11,038 nt of DNA, from positions 1-11,038 of the forward strand of contig JAKAOI010000035.1 of NCBI GenBank assembly GCA_021812265.1, given 5' to 3'. This document shows positions 1 through 6,600 of the stretch, piece by piece. Position 1 is the first letter of the stretch; each line of letters starts with the position of its first letter. The DNA comes from Chloroflexota bacterium. GTDB taxonomy: Bacteria; Chloroflexota; Ktedonobacteria; Ktedonobacterales; JACDGC01. The position numbers were made by a program, and so were the translations under genes. The notes beneath the pieces are model-generated. The model had not been told where the DNA came from, did not search any database, and saw nothing but the letters and a program-made list of their open reading frames with translations.

Positions 1-1
1 T

Positions 2-142
2 CTTATTGATCCCGTAGCGCGGCAAAGCATTTTAGAGCGCGCCGGCTGGCGCACACACCGTATTTCTTGCCGCCGATGGATGGAAGACAGGGCAGGATGC
101 GCGGCGGAAATCAGCGAAATTTTGGGCATTGGCGGACAATAG
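2..142 (+). CDS. C-terminal end of a helicase-type protein with a Vsr/MTES_1575-like nuclease domain (partial)
   Basis: An open frame runs from the left edge to TAG at 140-142, giving 46 residues; the start is outside the window. The end reads RQSILERAGWRTHRISCRRW, then a short acidic linker and an AAEISEIL helix. Large DUF4011/DUF3320-type or AAA helicases commonly end this way, in a PD-(D/E)xK endonuclease-like domain (REase_MTES_1575/Vsr fold) with the pattern R..L...GW..HRIWS.DW, followed by a terminal helix. The match to 'LE.xGWRxHRI' followed by W is direct; the family assignment is inferred from a short tail. The catalytic residues would lie upstream and cannot be checked. It could also be a small stand-alone Vsr-like or DUF559 protein. 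No terminator is obvious after it. Confidence 0.5.
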   Translation, partial: LIDPVARQSILERAGWRTHRISCRRWMEDRAGCAAEISEILGIGGQ

Positions 143-170
143 CCCAATTGTTGCGCAAGCGCCGCGCTGA

Positions 171-232
171 CATATGTTCACCTGCTGTCCGGAGCCGCAC
201 AACAAATACGAGGGCGAAGATACGAACATATG
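171..232. repeat. Inverted repeat CATATGTTC / GAACATATG
   Basis: Nine-base arms at 171-179 and 224-232 are perfect reverse complements separated by 44 bases. The arms are AT-rich and no T-run follows, so this is not a standard terminator. It lies upstream of the putative methyltransferase promoter and could be a paired operator for a dimeric regulator. A chance occurrence is possible. Confidence 0.4.
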
Positions 233-277
233 CGGAATACATCCATTTTTACCACTACTCCCAAAAAGTTAAAACAG

Positions 278-306
278 TTGACGCCGTTGCAAGTCTATGA
301 TACGTT
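278..306 (+). promoter_or_regulatory. Candidate sigma-70-type promoter for the methyltransferase
   Basis: TTGACG (278-283) is followed by a 17-base spacer and TACGTT (301-306). The -35 element matches 5 of 6 consensus bases and the -10 only 3 of 6. A transcript would start near 313 and carry a leader of about 215 bases before the methyltransferase start at 529. No other pair in this stretch is better, but the call is weak. Confidence 0.3.
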
Positions 307-406
307 AATGGCAGATTTATCCGTGTTCTTTATCCCCGGGCGCTGTTCCCTGATTGTATGCATAATAGAGTACACACAAATACCGCGCCGCAAGATATAT
401 CGCTTT

Positions 407-426
407 GGAACCCAATCTTAGGTTCC
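407..426. repeat. Small inverted repeat GGAACC / GGTTCC
   Basis: Six-base perfect arms (407-412 and 421-426) flank an eight-base loop inside the putative methyltransferase leader. There is no T-run, so it is not a terminator. It could be a leader hairpin or operator half-sites. Confidence 0.3.
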
Positions 427-528
427 GGCATACGCGAAAAGAATAAACTATATCTTCCGCGCAGCGGCACAAATATATGAGATAAAGACGCGCTCACAAA
501 TATTATCAAGACTACGGCGAGGTTTCTC

Positions 529-1563
529 ATGACACAAGATGATACTCAGGCCCAGCACACACCCGGCCCCGAACTGATTTATCGGCTAGCATATTATTAT
601 GACACGAAAACATTTCTGACATCTGTTTCACTTGGCGTGTATACAGCGCTGGCAGCGCACCCGCTTTCGTCGGAAGATCTTGCAAGACGGCTTAGTTTGC
701 ATACCAGACCATGCGAAGTGCTGCTAAACGCATTAGTAGCTTTAGAGCTGCTGCGCACCGAGATCGATCCACATACCCAGGAATTAGTATTTGCCAACAC
801 TCCTATTTCCGATACATTCTTGGTCGAAGGCCGACCCGAATATATTGGCGAATGGCTAAAAAACGATGATAAATCTTGGAGCACTTGGGGAGATTTGGAA
901 AATGTAATTCGCGGCTATGGAAGACATAACCAATCTATTTACGCTTCCACATCACCCGAGCTTATCCGCATCGCACGAATGGATGATATTGAGTCGCAAA
1001 TTTTAGCGCCCAAATTGGTAGATGAACTGGATATTACCGATGAATCTACCCATAAAGTTCTGGACATCGGCGGAGGCAGCGGCAGATATGGCGTTGAATG
1101 CTGCCGGCGCGGCGCCAACATTACCGCAACTGTATTCGATCGCCTGCCTGTTCGCGAATTGTTTGATGATGTTGTGCGGCAAACCGGAATGCTGAAACGC
1201 ATGAATTATGTTGTCGGTGACTTTAATCACGATGTGCTGCCGCGGGGATACGATCTTGCGTTGCTGGTAGATGTGCTGCATCTGCAAGGTGAAAATAAAA
1301 ACAGAGATCTGCTGTGGCGCGTTCGCGGATCTTTGGAAGTCGGCGGCAGAATCGCCGTGCGCGAAACACTGCTGAATGACAATATGACCAGTCCGCGCCG
1401 CGCTGCGCTGTTTTCCGTTAATGTTATGGCGCATTTCCCAGACGCCCGATGCTATTCTACCGCCGAAATTGCCAAATGGCTTACGGAAGCCGGGTTTGAC
1501 AATATTCGTATGCACGATACCTATCCGGGTTTAATTACCGCAAAAGTTTCCCAAAATCACTAA
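529..1563 (+). CDS. SAM-dependent O-methyltransferase (plant-OMT/HIOMT-like, dimerisation domain plus Rossmann domain)
   Basis: 344 residues. Residues about 14-100 form the winged-helix dimerisation domain typical of O-methyltransferase family 2: a helix with FLTSVSLGVYTAL, then LSSEDLARRLSL, then LLNALVALELLR. Residues about 165-340 are the class I methyltransferase domain, with motif I VLDIGGGSGR (177-186) for S-adenosylmethionine, an acidic VFDR (202-205), YDLALLVDVLHL (241-252) and the post-motif VGGRIAV (271-277). Length and domain order are normal for the family. The usual acceptors are small hydroxylated or phenolic secondary metabolites, but some relatives methylate tetrapyrrole or quinone precursors, so the substrate cannot be given. 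The start is supported by GAGG at 519-522, six bases upstream. It stands alone: no biosynthetic partner is adjacent, and a strong terminator follows 26 bases after the stop. Confidence 0.85.
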   Translation: MTQDDTQAQHTPGPELIYRLAYYYDTKTFLTSVSLGVYTALAAHPLSSEDLARRLSLHTRPCEVLLNALVALELLRTEIDPHTQELVFANTPISDTFLVEGRPEYIGEWLKNDDKSWSTWGDLENVIRGYGRHNQSIYASTSPELIRIARMDDIESQILAPKLVDELDITDESTHKVLDIGGGSGRYGVECCRRGANITATVFDRLPVRELFDDVVRQTGMLKRMNYVVGDFNHDVLPRGYDLALLVDVLHLQGENKNRDLLWRVRGSLEVGGRIAVRETLLNDNMTSPRRAALFSVNVMAHFPDARCYSTAEIAKWLTEAGFDNIRMHDTYPGLITAKVSQNH

Positions 1564-1588
1564 GCGCTATCTCGCAGTTGCAACGACG

Positions 1589-1619
1589 AAACCACACGCC
1601 ACAACCGTGTGGTTTTTTT
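1589..1619 (+). terminator. Intrinsic terminator after the methyltransferase
   Basis: CCACACG (1592-1598) pairs with CGTGTGG (1606-1612) around a seven-base loop. The stem is extended by AAA/TTT and followed by seven T residues (1613-1619). It is a textbook rho-independent terminator. Confidence 0.93.
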
Positions 1620-1728
1620 GTTTATCTCCTATTGCTTCAACAAAAAATAGCTTGCGCTTCTGCGGCGCGACAGGATACGAATTATAAATCAGGCAATCAT
1701 TTTTATGGAATGCGGGTTATAGATAAAA

Positions 1729-1787
1729 TTTTTCATATTTTTTAAATAATCTATATATATTTTTTAAATCAATTTTTATGCTATAAT
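1729..1787 (+). promoter_or_regulatory. AT-rich extended -10 promoter for mutM
   Basis: TGC-TATAAT (TGC 1779-1781, hexamer 1782-1787) is a perfect -10 with an extended TGn element. The -35 position holds only T-rich sequence (about 1759-1765), which an extended -10 tolerates. T-tracts at 1729-1733, 1738-1743, 1760-1765 and 1773-1777 lie roughly one or two helical turns apart upstream and may act as an UP element or curve the DNA. Transcription would start near 1794, giving a leader of about 25 bases. Confidence 0.7.
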
Positions 1788-1818
1788 AAAAATAGGAATA
1801 TGAGAGCAGGTTTTAAAT

Positions 1819-2649
1819 ATGCCCGAACTGCCGGAAGTTGAATTGACGCGCAAGCAATTGCAGCAGTTTGCCACAGGCAGCATTATTGAACGTATTTACA
1901 TAACAGAGCAAAGAATAATAGAAACCCCGGCAATGCAGCAGCGGCTATCAGATATACTCAACAGACAAATTACCCACTGTGATCGGCGAGGCAAACTGCT
2001 GCTCATTCACCTAGATAACACCGATACGCTCGCCATTCATCGCCGTATGGCCGGCAACTTAACACTCCTTGCGCGCGACGCTCCTAACGAACCGTATATC
2101 TGCGCCGTTTTTTTTCTGCGCGCGCCTAATGGGTCAGAACAAAAATTGTTGTTTACCGATCCCCGCAAATTTGGCCGCATTGGCGTCTACCATTCCAGCG
2201 AACTGGCGCAAAAACTGGCTAAATTAGGCCCAGAGCCGCTTCAGGATGATTTTACGGATGAAGCGCTGAAACATGCGCTATCTTCAGCAAACCGGCCAAT
2301 TAAAACAATTTTGCTGGATCAATCTAAAATTGCCGGAATAGGCAACATCTATGCTGATGAATCGTTATTTGCTGCAGGAATTCATCCCAAACGCAATTCC
2401 CATACACTTACTGATACGGAAATACATACATTGCGGCTAGCCATTGTTACAACACTGGTTTCCGCTTTAGAACACGCCGGAACCACCTTCGGCCGCCATA
2501 GAGATCTATTCGGAGCAGCCGGCAAAAATGTAGATTATTTACACGTGTATCAACGTGAAGGAGCGCCCTGCAAAATTTGTGGAAGCGCTATTCAAAGCAT
2601 TCGTGTCGCGCAGCGCGGCACACGTTTTTGTCCCACATGTCAAAAATAA
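1819..2649 (+). CDS. mutM: Formamidopyrimidine-DNA glycosylase / AP lyase (MutM/Fpg)
   Basis: 276 residues, normal family length. It excises oxidised purines such as 8-oxoguanine and formamidopyrimidines from DNA and cleaves the abasic site by beta,delta-elimination. Visible hallmarks are the N-terminal MPELPEVE, in which Pro2 becomes the N-terminal nucleophile after Met removal and Glu3 assists; the catalytic lysine in RRGK (K59); HRRMAGNL (74-81) and TDPRKFGR (113-120), supplying the intercalating Met/Arg/Phe set; the helix-two-turn-helix signature LLDQSKIAGIGNIYADE (165-181); and a C-terminal zinc finger with Cys 251, 254, 271 and 274 and the phosphate-binding QRGTRF segment. All key residues are present, so it should be active. 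AGG at 1808-1810 is a modest ribosome-binding site. It heads a two-gene unit with the histidine phosphatase 18 bases downstream. Confidence 0.96.
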   Translation: MPELPEVELTRKQLQQFATGSIIERIYITEQRIIETPAMQQRLSDILNRQITHCDRRGKLLLIHLDNTDTLAIHRRMAGNLTLLARDAPNEPYICAVFFLRAPNGSEQKLLFTDPRKFGRIGVYHSSELAQKLAKLGPEPLQDDFTDEALKHALSSANRPIKTILLDQSKIAGIGNIYADESLFAAGIHPKRNSHTLTDTEIHTLRLAIVTTLVSALEHAGTTFGRHRDLFGAAGKNVDYLHVYQREGAPCKICGSAIQSIRVAQRGTRFCPTCQK

Positions 2650-2667
2650 GAAAGATGGAAAACGATT

Positions 2668-3441
2668 ATGTCTCAAACGGAACAAAACAAAACAAATATT
2701 TTTTTCATTCGTCACGGCGAAGCCCATTCTAATGTTCACCCCGTTATTGCAGGAAAAAATGGTGATCGCGGGCTGACCGAACTTGGCGTGCGCCAAGCCG
2801 AAGCGCTGCGTGACAGAATTATTGAAACCGGTGAAATTATTCCGGATGTTTTTATTGTCAGTCCATTGGCGCGGGCGCGCCAAACCGCTGAAATTATTGC
2901 TCCGGCCATACACGTTCCTATGACATTAAATTGGGATGTTGAAGAACTGCGTCCCGGGTTGGCTGATGGAATGCATATACAAGAATTTCATGAAAAATAC
3001 GGCCTGCCTCATTTCCGCGAAAATCCATTCCAGCCGTTTGCGCCAGAAGGCGAGACATGGCCAGGATTTACTTTGCGTATCGCCGAAGTGATACATACTA
3101 TTGCATTAGAACACAAACACAAAACTGTGTTGATTGTATGTCATGGCGGCGTTATAGACGCTTCAATGATTACTCTGTCACGCATGCAATCAGTATTATT
3201 CCCTCCCATGCTTTTCTCTACCACTAATACATCTATTACTCATTGGCAATCTGCCGATGAGCAAGCTGCCGGATTATTAGGCACATGGAGGCTCATGCGG
3301 TACAATGATTCAGCGCATCTGGCAAAAATCGGTGTACACGATCATATCAATTGGAAACAAACTATTGAGGATTCGGAAAAAGAAAAACAGGCTGAACATC
3401 TTTCTATGCCGCTTCCAACCGAAGATGAATCCGACTCATAA
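2668..3441 (+). CDS. Histidine phosphatase family protein (phosphoglycerate-mutase-like)
   Basis: 257 residues of the branch-1 histidine phosphatase superfamily. FFIRHGEA (12-19) carries the nucleophilic His16 and Arg15. GLTELGVRQAEAL (35-47), SPLARARQTAEII (65-77), EEL (92-94, the likely general acid) and VCHGGVI (157-163, second catalytic His159) follow, and TNTSITHW (186-193) fits the conserved end of the fold. Such proteins act as cofactor-independent phosphatases on sugar phosphates, phosphoserine, nucleotides or alpha-ribazole phosphate, or as mutases; the sequence does not decide which. It ends with a charged, probably disordered tail (about 231-257, KEKQAEH...TEDESDS) beyond the catalytic fold. 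It starts 18 bases after mutM, so the two are probably co-transcribed. The start lies behind a weak purine-rich site (AAAGATGG, 2651-2658), and a 28-base palindrome ends the unit. Confidence 0.88.
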   Translation: MSQTEQNKTNIFFIRHGEAHSNVHPVIAGKNGDRGLTELGVRQAEALRDRIIETGEIIPDVFIVSPLARARQTAEIIAPAIHVPMTLNWDVEELRPGLADGMHIQEFHEKYGLPHFRENPFQPFAPEGETWPGFTLRIAEVIHTIALEHKHKTVLIVCHGGVIDASMITLSRMQSVLFPPMLFSTTNTSITHWQSADEQAAGLLGTWRLMRYNDSAHLAKIGVHDHINWKQTIEDSEKEKQAEHLSMPLPTEDESDS

Positions 3442-3493
3442 ACTATCTTTTTTGGATATTGCTGCCTGTTTTCATATCTTAAAGCAGCGCTGT

Positions 3494-3522
3494 AAAGAGG
3501 ATTGGCGCGCCAATCCTCTTTT
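3494..3522 (+). terminator. 28-base perfect palindrome, probable terminator of the mutM unit
   Basis: AAAGAGGATTGGCG (3494-3507) is immediately followed by its exact reverse complement (3508-3521), centred on GGCGCGCC. In RNA this folds to a hairpin of about 12 base pairs with a CGCG loop. Only four T residues (3519-3522) follow, then G, so termination may be modest in either direction. Its perfect symmetry also allows a protein-binding role. Confidence 0.7.
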
Positions 3523-3575
3523 GAGGTTCCCATACGCGCCAAAGCGCCACTACCCAATTTTCCTAGTAAAATAAC

Positions 3576-3615
3576 TGTATATATGCGCTCTTGTGCTATC
3601 ATCGCTATAGCGCAC
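3576..3615 (+). promoter_or_regulatory. Possible promoter/operator of the SMC-like gene
   Basis: TGTATATAT (3576-3584) could serve as a TG-type -10 element, with no convincing -35 upstream. Just downstream lies the ten-base palindrome CGCTATAGCG (3603-3612), within GTGCTAT...ATAGCGCAC (3593-3615), an imperfect dyad that could bind a regulator at the start site. The ribosome-binding site AGGAG is at 3627-3631. Confidence 0.3.
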
Positions 3616-3638
3616 TTTCACATTACAGGAGATGACGG

Positions 3639-6600
3639 ATGACCTCTTTTACAACTTCTAACCCTGCTATTCCCAGACGTATACGGCTGATTAACTGGCA
3701 TGGACACGAAAACGCAACTTTGGATATTAACGGTGGCATGCTTGCTATTATCGGGGAAAACGGCTCCGGAAAATCTCTTATCTTAGACGCTATCGACTGG
3801 GCGCTGTTCCCATCACCAGGTAAACAATTTAATTCCGCCGCGCGTGAAGGCGGCCGGCAATCACGGCGCACGCTAAGTAACACCATTCTCTTTTTCGATC
3901 CCCATGGCGTAGACAGGCCCGATAAAGGCTGGCGCCGCACTCGTACCGTTGGTTACTGCGCCGTTGAAGTAGAATTTGAAAACGGCAGCCGCTGGGTTTT
4001 TGGCGCCGCCGCCGCCGCTACCCCGCATAGCGCCAGCCCATGGTACTACGCCCTCCCTGCAGCTTTAGACGCCATAACATTTTTAGGAACCGCTGCAGAG
4101 GGCGGCAAAGCGCCGCTTACCTTTCAAGAATTTAAAAAAGCCAATGAACATTTCGTATCCACCGGCGGTTTGTTATTTGGAGCCTCTCAGGTTGAAGAGT
4201 ATAATCGCGCTGTTGCGCGACACTTGCTGAATATCGATGGATCAGATTGGCAGCGCCGCTATGACGCTTTATATGATGTGCTGCACCGCGTGCTGGGCCT
4301 GCGTGTCGATGACGCGCTGGTGGCAGACCCCAGCAGCGTTGTGCGTCAATTTTTGCCCATCATCGATCGTCCGCACTTAGAACGATTGGTAGATGGCCTT
4401 GAAGGTATTCAGCGCATTCACCGCGACATTGAAGAATATGAAAAACTACACACGGCGCTCTCCGCTGTTGAAGAAGCCCGACGCAAATATCACAACACTA
4501 TCACCCAATTTGGCGCTTTAGCTTGGCTGAAATCTTCATGGGAAGCAGAAGACGCCGACCGCGCGTTAGAACAAGCTGAAACACTGCTGAGCGAAGCGCG
4601 CACCGCAAGCCAAAAAGCTGAAGCAGATGAAGACGCCGCCTATATTGAGGAAATTAACATCCGCCGCGAATTAGAAGCGCTGCAAGAAATGCACCAAGGT
4701 GAAATTGTGCAGGCAGTTTCGCGTGCAAACAACGCCCTTCAAGCCGCACAGCGCGAGCAAGAGCGCTCTGCCAGAGAAGTAAAGCAGGCCGAACAGCGCC
4801 TGAATCGCGCCAAACAAGTGGTTGTCTCTTCGCAAACTTCTTTAGAGCAAGAACACCAAACCACACAAAAAAGAGTGGTAGAGCTAGCCGGGCGGGTAAA
4901 ATCAGTTTTTAGCTTTATGCCCGATCCGTTAGAAAACGCTTTCCATCAATTAGCCGAGCAGCCAGAGCCAGAACTGCATTCCGATGCGCTGCACTCCGCC
5001 GCCGCCGCTGTAGACACCGAACTGACAAAATTAGAAGCGCAGTTAAAGCAATTACAGACCGCGCGCGAAGTAACCGCTAAAGCGCGGCTGGCCGAACGCG
5101 ATGCGCAAGCAAAACACACCGCTATTGAATCAGCCTCGCACAATTCTCGAAAAATATTGTGGAGCAGATGGGAAAGACTGCGCGCCCGCTGGCCAACAGA
5201 GGCTGCCGCAGCGCCAACCGGTGACCCTGCCTTGGCAAAAGTAGCGCCGGCGCAAGAAAGCGCACAGCGTTTTGCGACAGCGTTGCGGGAGCAGATACAT
5301 CAAAAAAATGATGAGATGGCCGCGTTGCGAATGCGCGGCGATGAAATAAAAAATAAACTGACAGAAACCGAAACTGAACTGGCAAAACCAACGCAAGAAG
5401 CGCAACCCCAATTGACAAAAAATCGTGAACGAGCCTATCAGCATATTGCATTGCTCGATTCTCAAGCGGCTCCGCTATATTGGCGTATAGATTTTTCCGG
5501 CAGCGAAGGCGCGCATGGCGGCGCAATCGAAGCGCTGCTGGCGCATTTAGATATGTTAACACCCCTGCGGCTGGAACAGGTTTCACAAGATATGCAAACC
5601 GCCATTGCCGCAGAAACAGATTGGAAAGCTGTCATTGATCTTCCCACGGCGCCGCTGCCGTCAACTGCCGCCGAACACACAGCGGCAAAAGCGCTGAAAA
5701 CACAAGATAAAGCTATTCGCGGGCTTATTGATACACTTTTAGGCGCTTGCGCGCTGAAAGATCAACCAATTCCACAGGGCGATTATTTGTGTCCCGACGG
5801 CCGCTATCGGCTGAATGGATTGGAAGGCAAAGCGCCACTGCCGACGAAAACCAGCACATTAATTGGATTGCAGCGACGCAAACAGGCCGCCGCTGAGCGC
5901 CGCGCTGAACTGCTGGCCGAACGCGAACACTACCTTACTGAATCTGCCGCGGCGCAAAACACTATTAAACAAGCTAAAACTGATATCGGTCACTTTGAAG
6001 AAGAATTGCGACAAATTGAAGAATGTTTGCATCTGCTGGAAGAAGTAAAAATACGCTTAACAGAAACGCAAGATTCTTTGGCGGCGCTGGATGACGCCGC
6101 TATGGCTGTTTCAGACGCTCAGCGAACAGTTCAAGAGGCAGAAGCCATTGAACAAAATCAGATGGAGATTTGGAAAACATCAGCCGGAGTATATCACCAA
6201 CTAGCTGATATTCAAAAATTGGCGCAGGCGCGACTGCTTGTAGCGCAATCGGTTAGTGACGCGATAAACCGCGCCGCTGAAATGCGTCAACGGCTGGCCA
6301 GTTTACAGGCGCGGCTGCGTTCCGCCGAAGAATCATACGCCGCCGAGGAAGAATCTTATGGTATTGCCCGCGCCGCGCTTTCCGACGCCGATAAGGCAGC
6401 TGATGACGCGCAAAAATTATTGATGTCTGCCAGAAACGCGCTGCGCGACGCAGGTTTAGAAAACGTTGAAGCGCGTATTACCGATTTACAGAAACGACTG
6501 AAGACGACACAAGATCGCGCCCGACAGCTTGGTGTGGCAAAAGGCGTGGCGCTGCATCAGCTGGAAGCTTCACAACAAAGATTTGAAAACTGCGCGCAAT

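Larger units (their letters stand above)
143..528. other. Gene-free stretch between helicase tail and methyltransferase
   Basis: About 386 bases without a supportable gene. Short frames on both strands, the longest 63-66 codons, lack a Shine-Dalgarno site and resemble no known protein. The stretch holds a long-spaced inverted repeat (171-232), a possible promoter (278-306), a small GGAACC hairpin (407-426) and the methyltransferase ribosome-binding site (GAGG, 519-522). No terminator with a T-run was found for the upstream gene. Confidence 0.6.

Noticed and set aside
230..421. Plus-strand open frame of 63 codons before the methyltransferase
   Set aside because: No ribosome-binding site, no recognisable motif, unusual composition, and it spans the candidate promoter and half of the GGAACC hairpin.
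143..528. tRNA, small RNA or CRISPR repeats in the intergenic regions
   Set aside because: No cloverleaf, no regularly spaced direct repeats and no other structured RNA signature could be seen in any gap.
330..530. Minus-strand open frame of 66 codons
   Set aside because: It has no usable Shine-Dalgarno site, overlaps the methyltransferase start region and has no family resemblance.
1003..1515. Minus-strand open frame of 170 codons inside the methyltransferase
   Set aside because: It lies wholly antisense to a clear methyltransferase gene with conserved motifs; its composition reflects the complementary strand.
4000..4020. GCC trinucleotide run as a possible unstable repeat
   Set aside because: It encodes a short Ala run in the N-terminal head with only a few units; similar GCC/GCG clusters occur throughout the window.
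5122..5586. Minus-strand open frame of 154 codons inside the SMC-like gene
   Set aside because: It is a shadow of the Ala/Arg-rich coding strand, with no motif or ribosome-binding site.
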